Assembly (NCBI GenBank): GCA_025453505.1 | Contig: JALOQG010000014.1 | Coordinates: 1-17,236, forward strand | Source: Myxococcota bacterium | Lineage (GTDB): Bacteria > Myxococcota_A > UBA9160 > PR03 | DNA length: 17,236 nucleotides | Direction: 5' to 3' | Notes under the pieces: generated by a model | What the model was told of the DNA's origin: nothing | Seen by the model: only the letters and a program-made list of their open reading frames with translations | The model's database searches: none | Shown: positions 1 through 7,045 of the stretch, one piece after another | How positions within the stretch are numbered: the first letter of the stretch is position 1 | Layout: each line of letters starts with the position of its first letter | Position numbers and translations under genes: made by a program

Positions 1-1
1 C

Positions 2-793
2 GCCTCGACCGGCACTGCGATCCTTCTCCATTACCTGTTGCGGCGGCGCTCCGTGTTCCGGCCGCGGGCAGACCTGGCTCCGCTCGATCCGCCCGTCGCA
101 GCCGCGCCCGTCGCCGAGGCCGCTGCGTCTGATCCCGCACCGCCCGCCGCGCACCGCGCCTCGCCGACGGCGAAGTTCGTGATCGCGGGCACGCTCGGGC
201 TGCTCGGCGTCGCGCTCGTGCTGCATCTGGCACAGGTCCAAGGCACTGCAACGGCCGGACAGATCGCGCGCGACACCTTCGGCGCTTGGTTCCTTCCGGT
301 CTTCATGATCGGCTTGCTGCTGGTCGGGCTCGCCGGCGGGGTGCGCGTCTACGAAGTTGCGATCGAAGGCGCGCGCGAGGCGCTCGAAGTCGCGCTGCGC
401 ATCGTCCCGTTCCTCGTGCTGATCCTGGTCGCGATCGCGATGCTGCGCGCGTCGGGCGCGCTCGACGCGCTCGTCGGCGCAATCGACCCGCTGACCAGCC
501 GCATGGGATTCCCCGCCGAGGCGCTGCCCATGGCGATCCTGCGTCCGCTCTCGGGATCCGGCTCCTACGGCCTGATGGTCGAAATGCTGAAGACGCACGG
601 CCCGGACTCGTTCATCGGCATGCTCGTCAGCACGCTCAACGGCTCGACCGAGACGACCTTCTACGTGCTCACGCTGTATCTGGGTGCGGCGCGCATCCGC
701 GACGGGCGCCACGCGCTCTTCTGTTGCCTGGGCGGCGACGTCGCCGGTTTCGCGATGGCGACGGCCGCGTGCCACTGGTTCTTCGCGCCGTGA
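2..793 (+). CDS. SpmA/SpmB-type fused membrane protein (nucleoside-recognition/gate domain), 5' end cut by window
   Basis: The frame is open to the left edge, so the N-terminus is missing; a TTG at 38 is in frame but unlikely to be the true start. The first visible residues, ending in HYLLRRRSVFRP, look like the C-terminal helix of an SpmA-like half. A proline/alanine-rich linker follows, then an SpmB-like half. That half has several hydrophobic helices, the motif RPLSGSGSYG near 547-579, and the STLNGSTETTFYVLTLYLGA stretch near 628-690 typical of SpmB and related gate-domain proteins. In Bacillus, SpmA and SpmB affect spore-core dehydration. Homologues, often fused, are widespread in non-sporeformers, where the substrate is not established. 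The stop TGA overlaps the GTG start of the next gene, so it is probably the first visible gene of a four-gene operon with sugar-salvage enzymes. Family assignment is firm; function is open. Confidence 0.85.
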   Translation, partial: ASTGTAILLHYLLRRRSVFRPRADLAPLDPPVAAAPVAEAAASDPAPPAAHRASPTAKFVIAGTLGLLGVALVLHLAQVQGTATAGQIARDTFGAWFLPVFMIGLLLVGLAGGVRVYEVAIEGAREALEVALRIVPFLVLILVAIAMLRASGALDALVGAIDPLTSRMGFPAEALPMAILRPLSGSGSYGLMVEMLKTHGPDSFIGMLVSTLNGSTETTFYVLTLYLGAARIRDGRHALFCCLGGDVAGFAMATAACHWFFAP

Positions 794-1812
794 GCGTCGC
801 GCCCATCGAGACCGAGATCCGCGCGATCGTCGCAGAGCAGATCGGGGCCGTCGTACGCATCGATGCGATCGCGGGCGCGGGCGTCGGACATCGCCGCTTC
901 TTCCGCGTGACGCTCGCGGCGGATGCGCCGCGCACGCTGATCGCGCGCGTCGATCGCGGCGAGCCGGCACTGGGCGTGTCGCGCGAGCCGCCGCTGGAAC
1001 CGCTGCGCAGCTTCCTCGAAGCGAACGGCATTCCGGTGCCGCGAAGACTCGGCGGCGACGCGGAGCGGCGCATCGATCTGCTCGAGGATCTCGGTGACGT
1101 CTCGCTCGCCGCCGCGGCCGGTGCCGATCCCGCCGCGCGCCGCGCCCTCTACGAAGAAGCCTGCGACTGGATCGTGCGGCTGCAGGCGCTCGCCGATCCG
1201 GGCGGCGGCGTACACGCCTTCTCTCGATCGCTCGATGCGAGCCTCTTCGCCCTCAAGGTCGTGCGCTTCTCGACCGCGGGGCTGCGCGCGCTGCTCGGGC
1301 GCCCGGCGACCGCCGCGGAGAAAGGTTGCGTGCGCGACGCCTTCGACGCGATCGAGGAGGGGATCGCAGACGCGCCGCGCCGGCTCGCGCACCGCGACTA
1401 CCAGAGCCGCAACCTGTTGCTGCGGCCCGGCGCCGCCGCGGGCGCGAGGCTCGTATGGATCGATCTGCAGGGCGCCCTGCTGGCGCCGCCCGAGTACGAC
1501 CTCGTGTGCCTGCTGCGCGACGCGTGCGTGGACCTGCCCGACGCGGAGTGCAGTGGCCTCGCCGAGCGCGTGCGCCCGCGCCTGCCCGACGCGCCCACAG
1601 CCGACGCATTCGCGCGTCGCTTCGATCTGCTGACGGTCGCACGCACGGCGAAGGACTTCTCGCTCTGGCACGAGCGCGCGCAGCTCGGCGACCCGGACTG
1701 GTTGCGCCTCGCGCCCGCGACCATCGGCTACACCCGGCGCGCGCTCGCGCGCGTGGCGGCGTCCGACGCGCGACTGGCGTCGCTCGCGGACCTGATCGGA
1801 GCGCGGGCGTGA
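790..1812 (+). CDS. amgK: AmgK-like N-acetylmuramate/N-acetylglucosamine anomeric kinase
   Basis: The protein has 340 residues and belongs to the aminoglycoside-phosphotransferase/choline-kinase fold. AmgK phosphorylates the anomeric hydroxyl of MurNAc (and GlcNAc) to give the 1-phosphate, in the cytoplasm. The catalytic loop HRDYQSRN carries Asp203 and Asn208. The metal-binding segment IDLQGA carries Asp225, followed by PPEYDLVCLLRD, which is typical of AmgK-type kinases and differs from true antibiotic kinases. The N-lobe contains a glycine-containing GVGHRRFFRV segment. I chose the GTG at 790, which overlaps the upstream TGA as GTGA; the frame is open further upstream but that part lies antisense or out of phase with the SpmB-like gene. 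The downstream neighbour is a MurU-like enzyme, also joined by a GTGA overlap, and anmK is nearby. This context strongly favours MurNAc salvage over drug resistance. Exact substrate is inferred. Confidence 0.86.
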   Translation: MSVAPIETEIRAIVAEQIGAVVRIDAIAGAGVGHRRFFRVTLAADAPRTLIARVDRGEPALGVSREPPLEPLRSFLEANGIPVPRRLGGDAERRIDLLEDLGDVSLAAAAGADPAARRALYEEACDWIVRLQALADPGGGVHAFSRSLDASLFALKVVRFSTAGLRALLGRPATAAEKGCVRDAFDAIEEGIADAPRRLAHRDYQSRNLLLRPGAAAGARLVWIDLQGALLAPPEYDLVCLLRDACVDLPDAECSGLAERVRPRLPDAPTADAFARRFDLLTVARTAKDFSLWHERAQLGDPDWLRLAPATIGYTRRALARVAASDARLASLADLIGARA

Positions 1813-2756
1813 GAGCGATGATCCTCGCGGCGGGACTCGGCACCCGCATCCGGCCGCTCTCGGACCTCCGACCGAAGCCGATCCTGCCCGTACGCGGGAT
1901 CCCGCTCGTCGCGTATCCGCTGGCGTGGCTCGCGGACGTCGGCGTGACCGAGGTCATCCTGAACCTGCACCACATGGCAGCCGCCACGCGTGCGGCCGCC
2001 GAGGCGTGGGCGCCGCCGGGCCTGGCGCTGCACTTCTCGGACGAGCCCGCCCTGCTCGGCACGGGCGGCGGCATCCGGCGCGCGGCCGCGTTCCTGCGCG
2101 AGAGCGACCCGTCCTTGATCCTCGCCGGCGACATGATCTGCGATTTCGACCTGCACGGCTTCGTCGCGGCGCATCGCGCCCGCGGCGACGCGGCGACCCT
2201 GGTGCTGCGCGAGGACCCGCGCGCGGAGCGCTTCGGAACGATCGGCGTGGACGCCGCCGGCTGCGTACGGCGCATCGCGCGCCGCTTCGATCTCGGCGGC
2301 GAGAGCGGCGCCGGCGTCTACGTCAACGTGACGGCGGTGTCGCCACGCGCCTTCGACTGGCTGCCCGATCGCGACGTCTTCTCGCATCTCGACGACTGGC
2401 TCGCGCCGCCGCTCGCGCGCGGCGCGCGCGACGTGCGCGGCGCGCTGCTGCCGGCCGCGACGTGCCGCTGGGAGCCGGTCGGTACGCCCGGCGAGTACCT
2501 CGCGGTGAACCTCGCGCCGCAGAGGCTCTCGTACTTCGACGCCGACGCGCGCGCGCGCGCCGCGGGCGCGCGGCTCGAGCCGGAACTCGTCGTCGGCCCC
2601 GGCGCGACGCTCGGCCGCGACGTCTCGCTGCGACGCGTCGTGGTGTGGGACGGCGAGACGGTGCCCGACGGCACGCGCGCGCAGGACGGCGTGTTCGCGG
2701 GCGGTGTGTTCCACCGCGTCGCGCCGGATCCCGGCGCAACGGGAGAAGCCTCGTGA
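1809..2756 (+). CDS. murU: MurU-like sugar-1-phosphate nucleotidyltransferase with C-terminal extension
   Basis: This 315-residue protein begins with the nucleotidyltransferase signature AAGLGTRIRPLSDLRPKPILPV (residues 7-28), with Lys23 as the phosphate-contacting lysine. GTGGG follows at 84-88 and the metal-site LAGDM at 105-109 (Asp108). MurU converts MurNAc-1-phosphate plus UTP to UDP-MurNAc, bypassing MurA. Assignment to MurU rather than mannose- or glucose-1-phosphate enzymes rests mainly on position directly after the AmgK-like gene, with a GTGA overlap. MurU proteins are usually about 220-230 residues. Here roughly 80 extra residues follow, including a short hexapeptide-like stretch (VVGPGATLGRDVSLRRVVVW) reminiscent of mannose-1-phosphate guanylyltransferase tails. 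A broader sugar-phosphate specificity is therefore possible. The GTG at 1809 is immediately followed by AGAGCGATG, so an ATG start three codons in is a minor alternative. Confidence 0.83.
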   Translation: MRAMILAAGLGTRIRPLSDLRPKPILPVRGIPLVAYPLAWLADVGVTEVILNLHHMAAATRAAAEAWAPPGLALHFSDEPALLGTGGGIRRAAAFLRESDPSLILAGDMICDFDLHGFVAAHRARGDAATLVLREDPRAERFGTIGVDAAGCVRRIARRFDLGGESGAGVYVNVTAVSPRAFDWLPDRDVFSHLDDWLAPPLARGARDVRGALLPAATCRWEPVGTPGEYLAVNLAPQRLSYFDADARARAAGARLEPELVVGPGATLGRDVSLRRVVVWDGETVPDGTRAQDGVFAGGVFHRVAPDPGATGEAS

Positions 2757-3490
2757 AGCTGACCTGCGTGGGCACCAGCGATGCGTTCGGCGCGGGCGGA
2801 CGCCGCCAGGCCGCGCTCTTCGTCGAGACGGCGGCGGGCGGATTGCTGCTCGACTGCGCTCCGACCACGGGCACGGGTCTCGTCGCGCTCGGCATCCCGC
2901 GCGACGCCGTCGACGCGATCGCGATCTCGCACTTCCACGCCGATCACTTCGCCGGCCTGCCGCAGTTCCTGCTCGCGGCGATCTACGAGGACCGGCGCCG
3001 CCAGCCGCTCGCGATCGCCGGACCGCGCGGCGTGGAGGCGCGCGTGCGCACGGCGGCCGACGCGGTCGGCTACTCGCTGGCCGGTCGCGCCCTGCCCTTC
3101 GCGCTGCGCTTCGTCGAGATCGGCGCGGGAGCAGTCGTCGATCTCGGCGCGGCGCGTCTCGGCGCGTTCGAGACCTTCCACGATCCCGCGTCGTGCCCGC
3201 ACGGCCTGCGCGTCGAGGCCGACGGTCGCACGCTCGTGTACAGCGGCGACACGGGCTGGTTCGACGCGCTGCCCGACCACGCCCGGGGCGCCGATCTCTT
3301 CGTGTGCGAGTGCACCTTCCACGACCCGAGCCCGGTCGTCGAGCACCTCTCGTACGGCGTGCTCGCCGAGCGGCGCGACGCGTTCGAGTGCGGGCGCCTG
3401 CTGCTGACGCACCTCGGCTCGGACATGAGCGAGCGCCGCGGCCAGCTCGATCTCGAGACCGCCGACGACGGCCTCGAAATCCGCCTCTAG
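2753..3490 (+). CDS. Metallo-beta-lactamase-fold hydrolase
   Basis: The 245-residue cytoplasmic-type protein has no signal peptide and carries the full MBL metal-site set. HFHADH is at residues 60-65, a further histidine lies at 143 in FETFHD, Asp166 sits in the SGDTGW motif, and His220 is in LLTHLGSDM. This arrangement fits the broad RNase Z/AHL-lactonase-like branch. Substrate cannot be read from the sequence; candidates include cyclic nucleotides, phosphodiesters and lactones. The GTG start overlaps the murU stop as GTGA and is preceded by a good purine-rich ribosome site (GGGAGAAG, 2741-2748), which supports the choice. Its place as the last gene of the amgK-murU operon hints at a role linked to sugar salvage or envelope turnover, but that is inference. 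The TAG stop abuts the stop of the convergent anmK. Confidence 0.86.
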   Translation: MKLTCVGTSDAFGAGGRRQAALFVETAAGGLLLDCAPTTGTGLVALGIPRDAVDAIAISHFHADHFAGLPQFLLAAIYEDRRRQPLAIAGPRGVEARVRTAADAVGYSLAGRALPFALRFVEIGAGAVVDLGAARLGAFETFHDPASCPHGLRVEADGRTLVYSGDTGWFDALPDHARGADLFVCECTFHDPSPVVEHLSYGVLAERRDAFECGRLLLTHLGSDMSERRGQLDLETADDGLEIRL

Positions 3491-4657
3491 CTAGCGCTCG
3501 CCCTCGGAGCGAGATTTCGGCCCGCCGAGGCACAGCTCGCCGAGCACGGTCGCGCGCGCCGCACCGGTCGTGCGCGGCAGGTGGTTCGGAATGCCGAGCA
3601 GCGCGTTGCGCCCCATCAGCGAGAACGCCATCGCCTCGACCGCATCGGCGGGGACGCCGGCGCGGTCCGTCGGCTCGACGCGCGCGCCGGGCAGCGCCGC
3701 CGCGAGCGCGTCCATCTGCGCGGGATTGCGTGCGCCGCCGCCGCACACGAGCAGCCGCTGCGGCACGCCGCCGCAGAAGTCGCGACACGCCCGTGCGACG
3801 GCCTCGGCGTTGAACGCGACGAGCGTCGCGACGAGGTCGTCGGCCTCGCGGCCGCCGCGCGTCCACTCGGCGAGCAGCGCTTCGCCTTCCGCCCAGCCAT
3901 AGCGCTCGCGCCCCGTGGACTTCGGCGGCGCGCGGCGCAGGAACTCGTCGTCGAGCAGGCGTGCGAGAAGCGCCGCGTCGACGCGACCGCGGCGTGCGCG
4001 CGCGCCGTCGCGGTCCATGCGCTCGCGTCCCTGCGAAGCGCCGCGCACGACGGTGTCGACCAGCGCGTTGGCAGGCCCCACGTCGAAGGCGACCACCGCG
4101 TCCGGATCGCCGCCGCGCGGCAGCGCCGTCACGTTCGCGATGCCGCCGAGGTTGAGCACGACGCGGAACTCGTCCGGGTCGGCGAGCGCCGCCCAGTGGA
4201 AGAACGGCGCGAGCGGCGCGCCCTCGCCGCCGGCCGCGAGATCGCGCGGGCGGAAGTCGGCGATCGTCGTCACGCCGGTGCGTTCGGCGATCAGCGACGG
4301 ATCGCCGATCTGCAGCGTCGCGCGCAGCTCCGGGTGATGCGCGACGGTCTGCCCGTGGGAGGCGATCGCGTCCACGTCCGAGAGAGCGACGCCCGCTTCG
4401 CGCGCGACGGCCGCCGCCGCTTGCGCGAAGCGCTCGCCGAGCAGCACGTCGAGCGCCGCCAGCTCTCGAAGCACATCCTTGCCATCGAGTCGGCCCGCGG
4501 CGAGTGCGTGGACGCGGTCCTGCAAGGCGGCGTCGAAGGCTTGCGCGCAGAAGGCGCGCAGCTGGAAGGGTCGCGGTGCGCCCGCGTCGGGCCATTCGAC
4601 CAGCGCCGCATCGACGCCGTCCGCCGACGTGCCCGACATCAATCCGATGACTCGCAT
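3491..4657 (-). CDS. anmK: Anhydro-N-acetylmuramic acid kinase AnmK
   Basis: AnmK opens the 1,6-anhydro ring of anhMurNAc released from peptidoglycan by lytic transglycosylases and phosphorylates it with ATP, giving MurNAc-6-phosphate in the cytoplasm. The 388-residue protein has the family motifs in order: GLMSGTSADGVD (5-16), SHGQT (100-104), TIADFRPRDLAAGGEGAPL (131-149), NLGGIAN (169-175), FDVGPANALVD (191-201, where Asp192 is probably catalytic), PPKSTGRE (244-251), and CGGGARN (305-311). The usual GGQGAP is GGEGAP here, a conservative change. The frame is open for another 450 bases upstream, but the conserved N-terminus starts at the ATG at 4657. No clear Shine-Dalgarno precedes it. It faces the amgK/murU operon, which acts later in the same pathway. 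Confidence 0.94.
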   Translation of the reverse strand: MRVIGLMSGTSADGVDAALVEWPDAGAPRPFQLRAFCAQAFDAALQDRVHALAAGRLDGKDVLRELAALDVLLGERFAQAAAAVAREAGVALSDVDAIASHGQTVAHHPELRATLQIGDPSLIAERTGVTTIADFRPRDLAAGGEGAPLAPFFHWAALADPDEFRVVLNLGGIANVTALPRGGDPDAVVAFDVGPANALVDTVVRGASQGRERMDRDGARARRGRVDAALLARLLDDEFLRRAPPKSTGRERYGWAEGEALLAEWTRGGREADDLVATLVAFNAEAVARACRDFCGGVPQRLLVCGGGARNPAQMDALAAALPGARVEPTDRAGVPADAVEAMAFSLMGRNALLGIPNHLPRTTGAARATVLGELCLGGPKSRSEGER

Positions 4658-4769
4658 GCAACCACGATACTCGTCGCTCTCGACGCTCGCCCAGCGCCCC
4701 GTGCCGTTACCGCCGAGCCGCACTTCCCGCGTAGCGAGCCACGGGCGAGCGGCGAGACCCAGAACTTGG

Positions 4770-4797
4770 TTGACACGCGGGTCGACGCCCATAGACT
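4770..4797 (+). promoter_or_regulatory. Sigma-70-type promoter for the 4826 small membrane gene and glycosyltransferase block
   Basis: TTGACA at 4770-4775 is a perfect -35 box. TAGACT at 4792-4797 matches the -10 consensus at four of six positions, and the spacer is 16 bp. It lies in the 168-base gap between the divergent anmK and the 4826 gene, and predicts a transcript starting near 4804, about 22 bases before the ATG. A GGAG at 4815-4818 is the likely ribosome site. Confidence 0.58.
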
Positions 4798-4825
4798 GCG
4801 CCCGGTCTTTCCTCCGGAGCCCCCC

Positions 4826-5083
4826 ATGACCCACTCGACCCGCAATCAGGGCGCGCTGATCTGCGCCGGCGCCGGCCTCGCGGCGCTGCTCTTCCTGCTC
4901 GGCGTGCTCTCGGGCAGCTACCTCGCGCTCGCGATTCCGGTCGCCCTCCTGGTCTTCGCGGTGCTCGGCCTCGCCTTCTGGGTGGGCTGGACGATCCTCA
5001 CGGTGCAGGTCGAACCCGAGGCCGAAGTCGCGCCGCCCGCGGCGCAGACCGCGCCGCCGTCGTCCTCGTCGCAGAGCCGCTGA
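4826..5083 (+). CDS. Small two-helix membrane protein of unknown function
   Basis: The ATG at 4826 is preceded by GGAG at 4815-4818 and by a good sigma-70-like promoter. The 85-residue product has a short polar N-terminus (MTHSTRNQG), two hydrophobic segments at about residues 10-30 and 33-60 joined by a tight SGSY turn, then a proline/alanine/serine-rich acidic tail ending in SSSSQSR. This suggests a small inner-membrane protein with a disordered soluble tail. I do not recognise a family. It ends 29 bases before the glycosyltransferase at 5113 and probably shares its transcript, so it may be an accessory of the glycan machinery. That is inference from position only. Confidence 0.72.
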   Translation: MTHSTRNQGALICAGAGLAALLFLLGVLSGSYLALAIPVALLVFAVLGLAFWVGWTILTVQVEPEAEVAPPAAQTAPPSSSSQSR

Positions 5084-5112
5084 GCCGGCTCGCGAGCCCG
5101 GGACCACACGCC

Positions 5113-6378
5113 TTGCGCATCGCGATGCTCACCTACCGCGGCAACATGTATTGCGGCGGTCAGGGCATCTACACCGCGTATCTCGCGCGCGAGTGGAAGC
5201 GCGCCGGCCACGACGTGCACGTGATCGCGGGCCCGCCGCTGCCGTCGCTCGATCCCGGCATCCCGCTGCACGAGATCCCGAACGCCAACGTGTTCGGCTT
5301 CCCGATGCCCGAGGTGATCCGCAAGACGCCGGTCCGCCGCCTCTTCGATCCGCTCACCTTCTGGGAGCTCGGCGTTTCGCGCTTCGGCGTGTTCCCCGAG
5401 ATGCAGACCTTCGGCGCGCGCCTGCTGCTGCGCTGGCGCGCGCTGCAGGCGAAGCACCGCTTCGACGTCGTATTCGACAACCAGTGCCTCTCGTGGGGTC
5501 TGCTCGGCATCCAGGCGACCGGCGTGCCGGTCGTGTCGGTGATCCACCACCCGCTGCACCTCGATCGCGAGGCGGACTTCGCGATCGATCCCACCTTCGT
5601 GAAGCGCGTCAAGCGCTCGCTCTACTTTCCGCTCTTCATGCAGCAGCAGGTCGCGCCGCGCCTCGCGCGCATCGTGACCGTCAGCGAGGCGTCGCGCGCC
5701 GAGATCGAGCGCTGCTTCGGGATCCCCGAGAAGAACGTGGACGTCGTCTACAACGGCACCGACACGGAGCTGTTCCGGCCGCGCCCCGACCAGCGCATCG
5801 AGACCGACCTGCTCTTCGTGGGCCGCACCGAGGACCGCAAGAAGGGCATCGGCACGCTCTTGCAGGCGATGGCGCTGCTGCCCGAGCACGTGACGCTGAA
5901 GATCGTCGACGGGCGCATCCCCGATCACGGCCTCGTGCCGACGCTGATCCGCAAGTACGGGATCGAGAAGCGCGTCGTGCTCGAGCGGCGCTGGTTCGAG
6001 CTCGAGGATCTGATCGCGCAGTACTCGACCGCGCGCATCGCGGTGGTGCCGTCGCATTTCGAGGGCTTCGGCTTCCCGGCGAGCGAAGCGATGGCGTGCG
6101 GGCTGCCGGTGATCGCGAACGCGGCCGGCGCGCTGCCGGAAGTGGTCGGCACCGACGGTCACGCAGGACGGCTCGTTCCGACGCGCGATCCGCAGGCCAT
6201 GGCGGCCGCGATCGCCGACGTGCTCTCCGATCCCACGCGCTGCGCGCAGATGGGCCGCAACGCGCGCGCGCGCGTCGAGAACGTGTTCCGATGGTCCGAT
6301 GCGGCCGCCCGGCTCGTGGGCGTGTTCGAGGAGGCGATCCGTGCTGCTCACGGTCGATCTCGGACAGCTCGGGGTTAG
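5113..6378 (+). CDS. GT4-family glycosyltransferase (first of two paralogues)
   Basis: The 421-residue GT-B-fold protein has an N-terminal acceptor domain starting with TYRGNMYCGGQGIY, where the glycine-rich loop lies near residues 12-18. Its C-terminal donor domain carries LLFVGRTEDRKKGI and the E-x7-E motif EGFGFPASE (Glu317 and Glu325), followed by EAMACGLPVIANAAGALPEV. Such retaining enzymes transfer a sugar from a nucleotide-sugar donor to a glycan or lipid on the inner face of the membrane; the donor is unknown here. The start is TTG at 5113, with an in-frame ATG at 5125 as alternative. The C-terminus runs 38 bases into the next gene. It closely resembles the 7042 gene (shared HHPL..DR, WGLLG, ELG.SR.G.FPE), so the two are tandem paralogues around a methyltransferase. 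Confidence 0.92.
   Translation: MRIAMLTYRGNMYCGGQGIYTAYLAREWKRAGHDVHVIAGPPLPSLDPGIPLHEIPNANVFGFPMPEVIRKTPVRRLFDPLTFWELGVSRFGVFPEMQTFGARLLLRWRALQAKHRFDVVFDNQCLSWGLLGIQATGVPVVSVIHHPLHLDREADFAIDPTFVKRVKRSLYFPLFMQQQVAPRLARIVTVSEASRAEIERCFGIPEKNVDVVYNGTDTELFRPRPDQRIETDLLFVGRTEDRKKGIGTLLQAMALLPEHVTLKIVDGRIPDHGLVPTLIRKYGIEKRVVLERRWFELEDLIAQYSTARIAVVPSHFEGFGFPASEAMACGLPVIANAAGALPEVVGTDGHAGRLVPTRDPQAMAAAIADVLSDPTRCAQMGRNARARVENVFRWSDAAARLVGVFEEAIRAAHGRSRTARG
6328..6334 (+). promoter_or_regulatory. Strong ribosome-binding site deciding the methyltransferase start
   Basis: GAGGAGG lies inside the end of the upstream glycosyltransferase gene, six bases before the GTG at 6341. It supports that start over an upstream in-frame start at 6299 and implies translation initiates before the preceding gene terminates. 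Confidence 0.62.
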
Positions 6379-7045
6379 TCCGGGCGACCGCCTCCTCGAC
6401 GTCGGCTGCGGCGAGGGGCGTCACTGCTTCGGCGCGCTCGAGCGCGGCGCACGCGTGGTCGGCCTCGATCTCGACACCGAGTCGCTGAAGAAGGGCCACG
6501 GCCCGCTGCGCGCGCGCGCAAAGGAGCTGACGCGCTCGGGCGCGATGCTGCGCGGCGACGCCTTCCGGCTGCCCTTCGCAGACGCGAGCTTCGACCGCGC
6601 GATCTGCTCCGAGGTGATGGAACACGTGCACGACTACCGCGGCGCCGCGCGCGAACTCGCGCGCGTCGTGCGGCCCGGCGGCACCGCCGCAGTGACGGTG
6701 CCGACCGCCACCAGCGAGCACCTCTATCTGCGCCTCGGCGACGACTACTTCGAGTCGCCCGGCGGCCACATCCGGATCTTCCGCCCGCGCGATCTCGCGG
6801 ACGCGCTGCGCGACGCCGGGCTGCGCCCGACCGGCGTCGGCTTCGCCCACGGCCTGCACACGCCGTACTGGGCGCTGCGCTCGGCGGTCGGGCTTCCCAC
6901 CTCCGACGGCAACCGGCTCGTGCAGCTCTACCGGCTCTTCCTGATCAAAGCGACGACGTCGCCGTGGCTGGCCTGGTTCGAGGACACGATCCTGAACCGC
7001 ATCTGCCCGAAGAGCCTCGTGCTCTACGCGAAGAAGGCGGCGTGA
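6341..7045 (+). CDS. Class I SAM-dependent methyltransferase in the glycosyltransferase block
   Basis: The 234-residue protein carries motif I LLDVGCGEGRH (18-28), the acidic end of strand 2 (VVGLDLD), a motif around FRLPFADASFDRAICSEVMEHVHD, and VRPGGTAAVTVP. This is a typical Methyltransf_11-like Rossmann fold that uses S-adenosylmethionine. The substrate cannot be read; its place between two glycosyltransferases suggests O-methylation of a glycan or a lipid-linked intermediate. The GTG start is fixed by the GAGGAGG six bases upstream and overlaps the previous gene by 38 bases. Its TGA overlaps the next start as GTGA. There is no signal peptide, so it acts in the cytoplasm. Confidence 0.9.
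   Translation: MLLTVDLGQLGVSPGDRLLDVGCGEGRHCFGALERGARVVGLDLDTESLKKGHGPLRARAKELTRSGAMLRGDAFRLPFADASFDRAICSEVMEHVHDYRGAARELARVVRPGGTAAVTVPTATSEHLYLRLGDDYFESPGGHIRIFRPRDLADALRDAGLRPTGVGFAHGLHTPYWALRSAVGLPTSDGNRLVQLYRLFLIKATTSPWLAWFEDTILNRICPKSLVLYAKKAA

Noticed and set aside
790..1812. Aminoglycoside resistance kinase
   Set aside because: The fold is shared, but the HRDYQSRN/IDLQGA motifs and coupling to a MurU-like gene beside anmK fit sugar salvage far better.
3495..3516. Intrinsic terminator for the MBL gene (CGCTC/GAGCG followed by AGATTT)
   Set aside because: The stem is only five pairs, lies within the anmK coding region and is followed by just three T residues.
1728..4661. Very long minus-strand open frame (977 codons)
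   Set aside because: It runs antisense to murU and the MBL gene and out of frame with anmK, is almost all Arg/Ala/Gly with no motif, and is explained by the scarcity of stop codons in GC-rich DNA.
4658..5107. Upstream extension of anmK on the minus strand
   Set aside because: The conserved AnmK N-terminus begins exactly at the ATG at 4657. The extension runs antisense through the small membrane protein gene and its promoter.
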